From contig JAYKAV010002790.1 of the NCBI GenBank assembly GCA_035582835.1, positions 217,056-281,055 on the forward strand: a DNA stretch of 64,000 nucleotides. The letters run 5' to 3'. Below the pieces are notes generated by a model. It was not told where the DNA came from, made no database searches, and saw nothing but the letters and a program-made list of their open reading frames with translations. This DNA is from Phoebastria nigripes. Lineage: Eukaryota > Chordata > Aves > Procellariiformes > Diomedeidae. Positions 24,991-37,434 of this stretch are shown here, in pieces. Each line of letters starts with the position of its first letter. The first letter of the stretch is position 1. The position numbers and the translations under genes are program-made.

Positions 24991-27900
24991 TCCAGCTGTT
25001 TCACTCTGGCAGTGACAAGCCCTACATCAGATGAGGCGCCATTTTCCCATATGTCTGTTCCTAAAGTTAGCCTCATCAGAGCACCCTGGGAACATCACCC
25101 TGTCTAACCATTTCATATGGTATCAATTAGGGATTGTTACACGTGAAACATTCAAGGCAAAGAAGACGAAGGTCCAGGCACACATGACTGAAAGTTTACC
25201 TAATTCTCTATGCTCTGGGTCTCAGGCTATAGCTTCACTGGTGAGAAGATCAGAGAGTTGCACAGACTAGATTAGATTACCTTAGACCACTGGCTCTCAG
25301 AAATGGGGCAATCATCTTCCACCTCAGGAGCATTCAGCCTCTAAGATGTAAAGAAACCTTTGCTATCCAATGTCTAAAGTAAGACATCTTCAGGACCCTG
25401 CCGTGTGGGGAGGAACCACCTCTCGTGAGGTGCTCAGACTCAACATTGCTCCAAGGAAGCCAACAAGGTCAGATCCCCCAGGCACTGGCAGGAGCAGGAC
25501 TCTGTTCTTGGCCTGTGACTGGACTTGAGTCTGGAGCAGTCCTAGTCACAAGCAGGAGAGGGATTTTGGACAGCTGGAGATAATTCACAGTGAACAGTGA
25601 GCCATCTAACAAGATGTAGGCATGTCCTCGGATAAGAAGTGGCTGGGCAGGGGTATTTTAGACCACAGTCTCAGATTTGGGTACATCAGTTCTTTTAAAG
25701 ACTTTCTGCAAGTAGCTATTAATGTCTGAAGTTGTTTTCCGGTTTGTTTAGTGTCTAGAGTCATCAGCTGAAAGTATCTGAAAATGACCACCCCAGAGTC
25801 ATGCAGAGAGTACATTGTAAAGATCGATGCATGTATTAAAAAGAACACTTTGAATTACCAAAAATAGTGACAGATCTGCTCATGGAACTAATAAAAATTC
25901 ACACAAGAAATATACTTATGTCTATTCCCCAAAAATACAAAAAACCTAGACAAAGCTGTGGTGAAAACTGAGAAACAACAGCTAAATTCAATGTATGTCC
26001 TTGCCTATAAAGCAAAAGCAAGCCCATCTTATGCGTTGATAGGATATCCAAGAACCTGTCTGAACATTTAGGCTAGATGCAAGGACTTGAAGAAATAGTA
26101 CTTGGAGTGTTACAGTGGGTATACACAACTACAAACCTTAAGATCTTTTGAGACTACAAGGAGTTCACTTCTGAGCAGTAAGTGTGAAGTCTAAATCCTA
26201 TATAAATTGTATAAAGGAAAGAGAAAGTTAGGAAAGGCAAATAAATACATGATGGACATGAAATGGGTAATGGTCTTATTGATAAAAGCAAGAAAACACC
26301 AGTTAGTCCCACCTCATCACTGTGCAATTGAACACCATGTTTTCAATACCCCAACTGTGATCTGGCTTGCTGCCCGCTCCTGCCTTCATGTGGAAAAATC
26401 ATCCCTTCTCCCATTATACCAGGCAGATTATTTTGATCTTCACCTTCTCCCACAGATGCTTCCTTCAAAAAAGAAGGTGACAATCACTTAGCGAATGGTG
26501 ACCATGCATCCCACATACAGTCAGGATTGTCATCATTGCTTTGCACAAGTGAGTTGAGTCCTATCTCACCAAGACCTAGTTAAGGTCTGAGCTTTTCCAG
26601 CCCAATCTTCGCTTTTTTGTCTAAATGTCAATTAATGCCATTCAAGATAGCTGGTCTTTGTTCCAGGATAACAAGCGTTTTTCTTGCATGTTAATTGTTA
26701 ATTGTTAATTCTGCCTGAACGTGTCAGTCTTGGCGTGACTCTCTACCAGCTGTCCAGCAAGACAGAGCCCAGGTATTTCTATGACAGTCTTGTGACTCTG
26801 TCTCAAACATGACTTATTAACAGGCTAATGGCACACGGACACAGCGAGGAAAGAGGGACTGAGGAGAACAGTAACAGAAAAGAGAGATTTCCCGGTGGAA
26901 ATCACCAGATTGACCCCACGGAGAGCCACTGCGGCTCTAAAGCTATTTGTCACAAGGCCATCGGAGTCATGAGCAGTAAGGCCTGGCAAGCGGAGGCAAG
27001 GTGCTTCAGCGGCACCAGCTTTCGCCGTAGAGCAAGTTGGTAACAGACAAATCCTGATTAAGCGGTGTGTTCACGTTTGGGTATTGCAGTCCCAGTGCAG
27101 TTTGATTTAAGTACAGCCGTTGGCTTGGGCTCGATTAAGTACATTATGGAGAGTGCTACAGAAGAAAGTCATCAGAAGAACAGAATTTGAGAGTGAGGGA
27201 GAGGAAGATGAACGGAATAGGAGGAAGATCTGAAGACAGAGGTAGTGAGTTCCTTAAAATAGTAGTGCTTGCCTTTGATGTAAAATACAAAATCTTGGGA
27301 ACAAAATGAGATAGAGACTAAACAGATGGTGTGAGGAGGGATTCAAAAGTGAGATGACGCACCAGAGCTAGATATGAAGAAGTAAATGATGCAGAAGTGG
27401 ACTTAGCATAAGAGACAGCAGATAATCATCATGTTTTTTTCAGAAAAGCCCTTTGCAGTATTTGTAAGCTATAGCATCAGCAAAATACAATATGAGAGCG
27501 CTTGACTTATTTTCCTCTGTACAAGAAGAGACTTGTTTTGAAGTCAAAGCAGACAAAATGTGTTTCTGTGTGAAGAGTTTGTAGATCTTGGTATGTTAAA
27601 ATATTACTTTAAAAAACTTTCACACCCAACAGTTACATTCATTTGCTTATCTCTATAGCACTTGAAAAAAAAGTCATACCACGGCTCATTTTGATCAAAA
27701 TGAGAATGCTTCTAAACCTTCACTCTTACCTTTTCATTGATCACTATAATACACAGGTTTCATTCTTCAGCTGGGAACTTGGCTTTTTTTTCCCCTCTAG
27801 GTTAAAGCTCTAAATCCAAACAGCTCCAGGTCCTACCAACTACATGCTTTGAGGAGTTATGAATTTTTTAGATTGGCCTGTTCTTGTGAGCTAGTTCCCA

Positions 27901-29396
27901 CAGAGGTGGTGAGTCACAGGTCCAGCGTTTGGAGTCTGGAGTTAGACATGAACTTCCCCGCTTGGATCCATCTCAAATTCTTTTTTTCGCCAGGAATATT
28001 NACTGCTGAGCAGAACAGTGCCACATTGTCGTGTACATTCTTTTTCCATTTTGCCAGATTTACAATATTATCTGTGTTGTACCAGTTTCTTCCAGCTATC
28101 ACAAAGTCAGTCAATTTTTTTTTTGCAAAATTCAACTGGTAATTATTTACTCCCTGAAAAAGAGAAGCACAGGAGTCTGAGCAAGGAAAAGCAAAATACT
28201 CGGAACAGTATTGCAGGCTGTATGTAAGGGAAGCGATCTCCCCTGGTGTGTGCCGTAGCAGGAGGCAACGCTGCTGTGCCAGCCTCCCACCCAGATTGCC
28301 TCCCACCTGCACTGCAATCACAGGGTCTGAAATTTAATCCTTTGTTTACTTCTGCCCCCTGAGGGATGAAACCCTGAGATAAGGCTGCTTCGCATAAATC
28401 ATCTCAGAATTTCTCTCTGGTCTCTGGTTTCCACCCAGGTGATGTATATTATAATTTGTAAATGAGTTCTACTGCCTCACCTGCAATTAAACAATTGCTT
28501 GGTCCTCTTAAGCACCGTTCAGCTCCCTATCCCCCCAGCTGCTAATGAGATATCACTCTGTTTTGAGTGCTGCTTCCTGCAAAGGTACAGGGAAACGCAA
28601 AAAAACCCCACTACAATTCCTCAGGCACAGACCTGACCCTCAGGTTCTCACTCAGCCAAACACCCCAGCATTTTGATGGGATCCAGCCCGCATGCTGGAG
28701 GGTTCAACTCGCCATGATCGTGTCGCTGCTTGTTCCTCCACCCACACAAACCAACTGCTTTCAATCCCAACATTTTGTCCTGGTTTGTAAATAATAGTCA
28801 CTTGGGAAGAAGTGCGTTTGCCTCCTGCCTGATGCAGGCCCTGCGAGTCCTTCATTTCCGTAATAGCTAATCTGTTCCTAAGTGCAAAGGGAGGCCAAGG
28901 AATAAAAAGGAAAGGAGGGGTTAGTAACGATTCCTCTCTCTACCCAGCATGCTAAAGGCTAAGGCTGTGGGTTGTTTTTCTTCCAATAGTTTGGAAATAT
29001 TTCCTATAAGCTATAAATCGGGCTTAATTAAAGCTCTTCCTGTGACTTTTTTCCCCTTTTTTTTCTTCCCCCTGCGAGGTACAAAATGACGTAGCTAGAG
29101 TCCTCAAAACACCGCCAGCCCTCCCAGAGCCCTTCCCTGGGGCTAGGCGATCCAGGGTGGCTGTGGTGTGGGTAACCAGCAGGGAGTAATTGCCTTTGGA
29201 TGAAAATCGTAGTAACTGCTGCTGTTAAAAGAGCATGTTGTTTCCTTCTGTAGTATTTCTAGGAGGACACAAAGAACTGGAGGGGGGAGGCTTATTAATG
29301 AGGCAAAGCAATCAGTATTTTTGTAGGCTTGTTTGTTATACTGCCCGTGTCTGCGTAATGTAAATGCAAATAAACCCATCTTTATTTTATTCATAG

Positions 29397-30234
29397 TTCT
29401 AATGGAAAGTCTGTGTCATGGTCTGAACCAGGTGGAAGACAAGCTCCCAAGGGGGAACACATGTGGCACAGACTCTCAGTGCATGTCAAGAGCCAGGAGA
29501 CAGGGTGCAATCAGACAGCGGTGATCAAACCCCTCACTAAAAGCTACCACGGTCAGAGCAAGAGCCTGACCTTTACCGACATCAGCAGTAAGACTCTATA
29601 CAATGTGGTGGAGGAAGAAGATAGAGCGCCTGTTCGCCTCAACCAGCCTGGCAGCCCCTCCATGGTGGTGCACAGGCGGGTGGCGACGACCCCCCCGCTG
29701 CAGGCCACGGCGGAGGAGACCCACCTCTTCTTGCCCGAGCAGCCCCCCAAGACGCTGCCCCTGCAGCCGCGGTCTCTCATGGACCAGCTGCAAGGAGTGG
29801 TCAACAAGTTTGCCACCGGCATCCCCGACTTCAACGCCGTCCTCCCCGCGCCTGGCTCGGGGAACGGCGTGCGGCCCCCCTACCAGCCCCCCCCGCCGCA
29901 GCAGCCGCCCCTGCCGCCTCTCCAGGTGGCCGCCTTCAGCGAGGAGCCCCTGTCTCCCCCAGCTGAGGAAGCGGAGAGTGAGAAGCTGAAGCTCATTCAG
30001 GGATACGTCTACGAGAAGAACCCAGAGGAGGAGGACGAGGAGCCAGCGACCAGCAAACTGACTCTGGAAGACTCTCCGGCGCTGACGCCCCCGTCCCCTT
30101 TCCGGGATTCGGTGGCTTCGGGCAGCTCCGTGCCCAGCTCCCCCGTCTCGGAGTCAGTGCTCTGCACCCCCCCAGATGTGACCTATGCCTCTGTCATCCT
30201 GAGGGATTATAAGCAAAGCTCATCCACCCTGTAG
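29397..30234 (+). CDS. GRM1: GRM1 terminal coding exon: long mGluR1a C-terminal tail
   Basis: This exon encodes the long cytoplasmic tail of mGluR1a. With the preceding AA, its first T makes an Asn codon, and 278 further codons follow to the TAG at 30232-30234. The start, SNGKSVSWSEPGG, and the end, SSVPSSPVSESVLCTP ... RDYKQSSSTL, are strongly conserved in GRM1. Visible elements are SLMDQLQGVV, a proline-rich run at about 29873-29925, an acidic patch (EEEDEE), and the Homer EVH1 ligand PPSPF at 30088-30102. The C-terminus is SSTL, a class I PDZ ligand. These motifs tether the receptor to Homer/Shank and PDZ scaffolds at the postsynaptic density. Compared with my memory of the mammalian tail it is about 30 residues shorter, mainly because the Gln/Pro-rich and acidic segments are contracted. 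The acceptor AG is at 29395-29396. The other long frames across this GC-rich exon are shadows. Confidence 0.98.
29428..29431 (+). other. GRM1: Candidate internal 3' splice site (mGluR1d-like)
   Basis: CCAG ends exactly 35 bp into the terminal exon. Splicing the 7TM exon to 29432 would shift the frame and give a tail that begins KWKTSSQGG and stops at a TAA after about 36 codons. I recall the mammalian mGluR1d isoform as arising from a downstream acceptor in this exon with 35 bases omitted. The preceding pyrimidine content is poor, so use of this site is uncertain. Confidence 0.45.
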
Positions 30235-33175
30235 ACGCTGCAAGAGACAAGATGAGAAGGACTTTGGCAGCTGCCCACTGAGAGGTCCTGGGGAGACAAG
30301 TCTCCCAGGGCTGGGGGGAGAGAGAGCAGAGGACAAAGTCACATATGACAGGGCAAAAACTTCATCCTGCACTTAAATAAATAAAAGGAAAGAAAAAGAA
30401 AAAAAATCTCCATTCTGAGGGCTCAAAATTCTCTAGCTGTTAAAAATAAAAATATTGTACTTTTTGAGAAAACGATAGGAAACCATAACAAAGCACAAAC
30501 CCAAGAGACAACTTCTATAGCAAAAAAATGAATAAACACACAGGAAGAAAAAATACTCACACTTAGTCACACCCTCTCTTGGCAATGCTTGAAAAGGACT
30601 CTGGGCAGTGTGACCTGGAGAAGTCNTTAGCGCATCCCATGACTGCTGTCTGTCTGCTACGGAAGCAACACACCCAGGAGCTGGAAGGGCAGAGTGCGGT
30701 GAGGAGGAGCGAAGCTACTCATGTCTGAGACATACATGCATAAATATTTTTTTCCTGGTTTCTATAGGTGGTATAACTGCGTAATGTGTTTGGGGGAGAG
30801 GAGCTGAGATAATGTGAAAGCACACGGCTCTTACTGACTTTTGTCTGAACAATTTGTTCTTCATACTAGCCTGCTTTTTGGGGGATCTGGGCTTTTTTTA
30901 ACACTGATTGTGAACACAGCGAGAAATATGATCAAGTTAAGACTTGAGAGGTTTCTGAAGAAAGCCCTTGCTGTAGTACCTGTAATATGATAAGGACTTA
31001 GAAAAACTGCCCTTTTGTATAAGATTGCAAACCATGTGACTAAACTGTTACACAACATTTCCTGTAGCAGAACAATATTTATTGACTAACTTTTCATAAT
31101 ACAACATATTTGCCATGTGATTACATCATTCCTTTGTGTTTCTTTGGAATCAAATACATCGGAAAATAGCTGTATACTTAGAGCAACAACTATTACTCTG
31201 AAAGAAAGGCGATTCCATACTGGGGGTTATAAAGTCAGTCTTGAAGCAAGAGAGTGAGCGTACGTCTGTGTTTCTGTATGCGTGTGTACGGTATGTGTGA
31301 AGCGTAATGTCCAATAGCTACCACTGGAAGATTGTCGTATATACTACGAATATTTTTATGTTTAAATCATGTTTTATATTGCATTGTTACAAATATTCGA
31401 TAGATCTTTGGAGGTTTGTATGCTGTGCTAACACTTTTTTTTTCATATACAAGCTGAGACAGTTGTTACCCTTATAATAGGGTGCTTTATTTTGCAGATA
31501 TTTTATGAAGTAGACATATGGTATTAATAACCAGTGCATTGAGAACTTGTTATTTTACTTTTGCAGCAAGTGTGGTTAACAAAAAAAAGAAAACACAAAA
31601 AGAAAAAAGTCTGTTTTAGAAATCTTGCACATGCCAGTATAAAGGCGAGACAGGAAAAGTAATTAAACTATTTTGTTGCTTCAGATAATTTAAAATAAAA
31701 TCATGTCCGGGCAGGAAATTTCATCAGTGCTTAATGTGTGCATAAATTCCCAGGGTTTGTTATAAACAGTTCTTTTAATCTCTTTATGATGTTTAGTTGC
31801 GTGTTCTTTCCATACGCTTTCACTTCTTCTATTTAATATACAATNTTGTATCTTAAAGGTCACTGCTAGGCAGCTGTATTTCTGTCATTCATTCCTCCTC
31901 CTCTATCCTTCATGTGTTTCCTAGAGATGGGCCTAATCCAAAGCTCCCTAATGGCTGGCATGTTCAAAATCCAGGTCTAATTGCTGTGGCTTGAACTTAA
32001 TTATACTTATTATTACCCTATTTATGTGTGTATTATACATATACCGGACAGGATTTTAGCTGCTATGAACTTTGATTGTGCTGTTGAATTTAGCTGAGGA
32101 TCTGTCCCACAGTTCTACACTTCATTTCCAAAGATATTTTTAAGGAATCTCTTCATGCTAATATAGTCGCAAAACCTGATTTTAACCTTGCTTCTTGTGA
32201 ATCAGGGTTTTTCGGAATTCAGCATATTTCTACACTTTTTCTTTCTTTTCACTTGAATTTTAAGAAGTCCTGCTGCCAGTCGTCAATTCTTCTCTGAAGA
32301 TCCAAATCTCATTGTTTTGATCTAATTATATAGTAGTGGTGTTGGAAGGTTTGGGTGGTGCTCAAAACCAGATAGAGCCTTTTTTCGTCATCCTCTTTTC
32401 ACAATGTTTGCTCCTTTCAACATGACTAGTGGCCAATTGCTATCATCGTCCCGATGTGGAAAGCATGGAATGACTTTGCCCAAAGACACGGTTATGTCTT
32501 TGTCAGTAGATTGATGTCTCTATAATGAACTAAAGATACCTGAGGGTCAGTTGGTTGATTTTTCTCTGCTTGGGGCTTTTAGAGGGATATTTTTTGTTGT
32601 TTTTCTTTTTTTTAAATGCTGATTACTCATTAAAGCAATGAGAAAAATGCCATTATTTTCTTTGCTGATCACCGCACTGGCAATGAATTCTATCTTCTTA
32701 TAATCTTACTGTAAGATTTGTTGTGCTGTTTCCAAAAACATACGTTGTCAGTAGCACAGAGCTAGTACTAGGAAGCCGGTCTTTGAAGAAATGAGATAGC
32801 TATGAAAAAGAAACATAACATATTTGTATAGATGGGGAGGCAACAATGTGGTAAGGTACTGTATTGTTTTCATATCTGTCTGTTTTGAACATATTAAGCA
32901 CTGATTTTATTACTGCAATGTAATTATATCATGAGTAGAAGTTTTCTTGAAATTCAGTATATTAGCTTTTAGTTTGTAATTGTTAAAACTGGAAACATAC
33001 ACATACATAAATATATCTAAAGAGCAAGAGCTCACCTTGTGTATGTAGTTGTATGAGCTATGAAGCTTCCTGTAAAAGTTCTTTCTTTTGGTCTGTCAAA
33101 TGCTTGATGAAAACTGCCTTTTTGTCAAAATGATCTTGAAAATGCTGTAAAATAAATATTTTCTATTTATTATTT
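30235..33175 (+). other. GRM1: GRM1 3' UTR (distal end inferred)
   Basis: After the stop codon come about 2.9 kb of AT-rich sequence without a credible coding frame. AATAAA signals occur at 30376 and 30380 (overlapping), 30531, 31694 and 33151. The distal one, in the context TGTAAAATAAATATTTTC, is followed by a T-rich stretch and is the most convincing end. A proximal site near 30400 would give a UTR of only about 170 bases. The exact cleavage site cannot be seen. Single N bases lie at 30626 and 31845. Confidence 0.6.
33151..33156 (+). terminator. Likely distal poly(A) signal AATAAA of GRM1
   Basis: This is a canonical hexamer at the end of a long AT-rich stretch that looks like 3' UTR. A T-rich stretch begins within about 50 bp downstream (TTAATTTTTGCTTCC). 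No better signal follows within the next kilobase. The proximal signals at 30376-30385 and 30531 are alternatives. Confidence 0.55.
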
Positions 33176-34019
33176 AAAAATAGAATGCCAAGATTGTTAA
33201 TTTTTGCTTCCTAAGTGGAAAATAGCCATGTCTAGTAATTAATTGTTCCAGGGCTTTTCAGTATCGTGTATGAGAGATGGTGGGATGCTGAAATGCAGGT
33301 AGGTATTGATTAGATTGTGGCATGTAGGTGAGATGGTGGAGAGTTGGAGGATTTTTGTTTAGAAAACAAACCCCAGCTTTTTGGCTTCCTAATAAAAATC
33401 AGGAGCACCGTAGGTATGCATTTGGGCTGACGTGTTGTAGAAGAGAATTCAATGGGAAATGACAGGAAAATTTGCTTCCCAAGGACATGGGGAAACACCA
33501 GCCCTTCGCTGGAAATAGTCCATGTGTTTGATTCTGTGAGATGTCAGCTTCTCCCATCAGGGAAACTCAAAACTGCTTTCTTGACAGCTATAAGCGATAG
33601 GCATTGATCCACCCCAGGCATCTTGTGCCTCCTTCCTTTACTGCCTGTGTATAGAGTGAAGTACTGGGACTTTTGACTCCTGCTCTGCAACTCGCACACA
33701 CTGTGGCTTTTTGGTGACTCCTGAACTGCTGCGTGCTCAGTGAGGGGCTCAGTAAGATGGGAGTATAAATGTTTTTTCTGGAGCACTGCTGAGATTTTCA
33801 GACCCAAGTGGCACTAAACATAGAAAATCTAGCTCTTTTTCTCTTTACACTTGCAAATAGGCTTGTTTCTAGTGGCTCCTTGGTTTGGATCTGGCCTTGC
33901 AAGAGCCCACGTCTGAGGAGTCAGTCCACCTACAACTACTGCACTGGTGGAGTACAGAGAATGATACTACATTCAGAGGTAAGTGCCAAAAGTTTGGTCT
34001 CTTTGCTTGTGGAGGTTTT

Positions 34020-34021
<2 letters not shown>

Positions 34022-34084
<63 letters not shown>
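34022..34084. repeat. Homopolymer T63
   Basis: This is an uninterrupted run of 63 T bases. It could be a poly(A) tail of a minus-strand retroinsertion, but the sequence to its right shows no TTTATT (reverse of AATAAA) close by and no recognisable gene. The length is probably polymorphic or imprecise in the assembly. Confidence 0.9.
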
Positions 34085-34087
<3 letters not shown>

Positions 34088-34647
34088 TCTAGGCAATCTA
34101 TGTCTTAGTAAAGGTTCTGCTGATCAAGTGGACTCAATTACAAAAACATCCTCCGGGCAACACAGCAGTTACTCCCCTCCACAGCACTCAGTGCAGCGTT
34201 GCTGCCAGCACCGTTCTTGCAACCAGTTACTGCTTGTGGGACCCAGCCCACAGCATCAGATCCTGAGCCTGCTGCACATCTCAGCAGTCGCATGTGGCGT
34301 TTGGGGATACATTGTACAGCGAACATGGGAATAAGTATGATGGTAACATCTGAGAATCATCTAAGAAATATTGTAACTATTGTTATCTGGTGTCCAACTA
34401 GCTACACATATGCTGTGCAAATGAATTCATTTCAAATTACAGTATTCGCATAGGAGGTTAGTACTAATTGTTTTATGCATGACTTTCCAAACAGTCTGAC
34501 TAGCATAACGAGCCCAGCAAGCCTTACTTTTCTTTCATGCTGTTTCAGTTTTAGTATTGCTGTGCTTTGAGCTTCCAGCATGGGTGAGGATCGTTTCAGT
34601 TTAAGTCATTCTAGACCACATAAATAATTCAGTTCATATTCTTTTTC

Positions 34648-34664
34648 TTTTTTTTTTTTTTTTT
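34648..34664. repeat. Homopolymer T17
   Basis: This is a simple T tract preceded by CTTTTTC. It has no linked coding sequence or retroelement signature. Confidence 0.85.
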
Positions 34665-37375
34665 AATTTCTCTACATAAACATACAACAATATAAACATT
34701 ACCAGAAAGAGCAGATTGGGCAAAATCTATATAAACAGACTCCAGTAGATATGAGCAAACAACAGTTGGTGGAAGTGCTAAAGGAAAACATGTAGAAGGC
34801 CAGATGCTCCAGCCTGTTAAAGCTGCTTTATTAGTCTCTNTATTTCCAGAGCAGTTCTTAATGTGCTTTAGTCCAACAGAGGAGAAGGCTACTCTGGTGC
34901 TGTAGAGTCTTTTTAGAGTCCTTTGGCCCCAGCCCCAAGGGCAGATAACGTAACAGGTGGAAAGGGAATGGAGTTACATGCCTTCAGCGGCATTTCTCTT
35001 AATCTAACCTAAGAAAAGGCATAACAAAATCCAAGGCTGGAGAGACACAAGTATGAAAGCTTTAAATTAGAAATACACAAATCTGAATTGTCAAGATAAT
35101 TGAGTACTGCAGCAGATGGTTGGGAGATTTAAGCAAATTTTCTTTAAGTCTTCAAACCAGTGAAGAATTCACAGGGTAGAATTGTTAGGCTTCTGCTATG
35201 CAGGGGGTCAGATTAAATGACATAATATTCACAAGCTGCCAAAAAAGCCCATCTAAAATAGCTTTACACTGAGTAAATGGATGACTGGTCCAGGACCACA
35301 GAGCAGCAAAGCAGCTTAACATACTTGAGCTTTAGTCTCCAGCCTCCTGCCAAGGACAAAGTGTTGATGTCTCCACCACCCCGGTCCGTGCCTACCTGCT
35401 CAAGCTCTGCTCAGTAAGCCGGGTCTCTGGACCCAGGCTAGTGTGTCACATCCACTTTGCATGGAATAAGTGGCTACCAGAAGCAAAAGGCAATGGAAAT
35501 TGGGCCCCTGGAGTTGTATTCATCACTCTTTAGGGAAGAACAGAGAAGCAGGTTGCTAATAGCTGTTCTACACAAGGTCTGAGCGGCTGTTAAAAATGTT
35601 TCTTACATGGGAGTGGGAAAAGCGTGGTTTTGCAGATTATATTGTTGTGGTGGTTTTTTTTCCCAAATAAATGAGTCACTAGACACTTGGCAAGTACCTG
35701 TCTGCAAATCACTGGGAAGGAGAAGCAGACTCTGTAGCGNATATCAAGGCTTATTTTTATCTGCGTAAGATTTCCAACAGGGATAGTAGAAAAAGGGAGA
35801 TAAGCAGTGTCACGCAGCCAAGTGTGTGGTACTACCACAGGCCCCATATCTGGACCTGGGCCCACATTTTGGCGAACGCTGCAAGCTCCCAGAGATGGTA
35901 GATGAGAGCAGGAGTGACTGGTTGCCATTTCCAGTGCCATGGGTAAATCCTATCCAACTCAAAAAACAAGCAAAGTATTCTTTGCCTTTGCTAATTCAAC
36001 TTCCAGTTCTTAGTAAATCACTCAAAAGAGGACTGCTCCCCACCTGAGAGAGCAGGTCACTGTTTGGTACCAAGAAAGAGCATCTGTTATCTACTCAGTG
36101 GGCGTAAGCAGTGTATCTCTACAGAAGTAAAATATCATCGTGAGTTGTGGGTTTCCATAACCGAAAGGCCTCTAGGTAGGTGGAGAAGCAGCTGGCACAG
36201 ACACCAGTGCAGACAGATAAGAGTTTAGGAGTGGTCTGTATCTATGACATTCAATCCACCCACTTATTTATTGCACACCATGCAATATGTGGGTGGCATG
36301 AGATCCATCCCCCCACCCACGCCACGGTATGGTGTATGGGACTCCTACCTCCCTGTGCTGCTCTGAGTCTGTATCAGGAACAGGGATCTGCGAGACCTCC
36401 TTCCTGGAAAGGTGGTGTGCCTGGGGGACTGGCTCAGGGTAGACAAGTCTCTGGTCAGCTCCCTCTGACTCCCTGTTTTCCTTACACAGGGTGTCTTTGC
36501 AGTGCACCAAAAGCATCTTTTTCTTACAGGCACCACCTAGAGATGTGGGATTTCAGTGCTGTGGAGGGCCTCGAAAGAAGACAATATTTTAACAAGAGCT
36601 GTTTCCCCAGCCCCCCTCCAACAGACTGCATGAAGGCTGAGGTGAGGCCAGTCTCCCTCACTACAGCTAAGCAGACCAGTCAATCCTACGGCCCTAATCC
36701 GGGGGGTGATGAACCATTGCTTTCCTGAATGCCAGCAGCACGTGCTGCCAAATGTCTGTGGTGTGCATACAGCCCCTGCACATGTGCTCAGTGGAAACAT
36801 CACGCCTGCTGCTCCCTGAGCTGCTGGCGCTGGGAGGGCTGAGCGGCACAGAGGGCTCGCTGTAGCCTCCGCTGTCCTTAATGACACAGGGAAAGAGAAC
36901 GAGCGAAAGAGAGAGAAAGACTTGCTTTTATCTCTCTTACAAGAAAGGCAGGCAGGACTGTGCTCTGTAGCCAGCAGTGTATCCCTAAAGACTTCAGCTA
37001 GAGCCTCTCTTTTGACAAAGTCCCATCAGCTCCTGCGATTTGCATTTGGACGGACCTGAAGAGTTGGCCCTTTGTTCTTTAGCTACGCTGAAATAGACAG
37101 ACTGCAAAATTATCAAAGCAAAATGCTTAAATACCGCCACTGGGAGTGATGGCTCTCATGGAAGCTGAATCTGAGCAATGTTTTCAGAAACTTACAGTAT
37201 AGGAGTTTTTTAATGTGGCTTTTAGACTTAAAAATGCACTGACAAATAGATGTCTCTTTATTTGGGGAAGGAGGCAAGAACTAATGTGTTTTCCTGGGAT
37301 GTATTATACATGTGTTGCTTGAACACTTAAGCAAAACAGTTCAACTGTATTTTACTTTGGCAGGTACCCTGGCAA

Positions 37376-37434
37376 TTTTTTTTTTTTTGGGGGGGGGGGG
37401 GGGGGGGTTTTTTGGTTGTTTTTTTTTTTTTTTT
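37376..37434. repeat. T13-G19-T6 ... T16 homopolymer block
   Basis: A T13 run (37376-37388) is directly followed by 19 consecutive G bases (37389-37407). T6, a short GGTTG and T16 follow. A G19 run is itself a G-quadruplex-forming tract on the + strand. Such runs are error-prone in sequencing, so exact lengths are doubtful. Confidence 0.85.

Larger units (their letters stand above)
18485..29396 (+). other. GRM1: GRM1 intron between the mGluR1b cassette and the terminal exon
   Basis: This intron of about 10.9 kb runs from the GTAAGA donor to the TTTATTTTATTCATAG acceptor. Its first 500 bp hold several candidate regulatory motifs, annotated separately. Two decayed CR1/L3-like fragments lie at about 21160-21730 and 24545-24990. 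A short GTTAATT-type tandem repeat is at 26691-26710, and a purine-rich stretch is at 27180-27240. A GC-richer unique patch spans 22750-22960. The remaining open frames, such as 159 codons at 23821-24300, show no recognisable domain. Confidence 0.85.

Noticed and set aside
29603..29989. A 128-codon Arg/Pro-rich frame overlapping the terminal exon
   Set aside because: It is a shadow of the GC-rich GRM1 coding sequence in another frame. The receptor frame is conserved and explains the openness.
33885..34334. 149-codon frame crossing the T63 tract
   Set aside because: It is open only because TTT codons fill the homopolymer (poly-Phe). The flanking parts show no coding character.
34981..35015. 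TTTCTCTTAATCTAACCTAAG, similar to an internal CR1 block
   Set aside because: It is an isolated 20-base resemblance without the ordered neighbouring blocks seen at 21160-21730.
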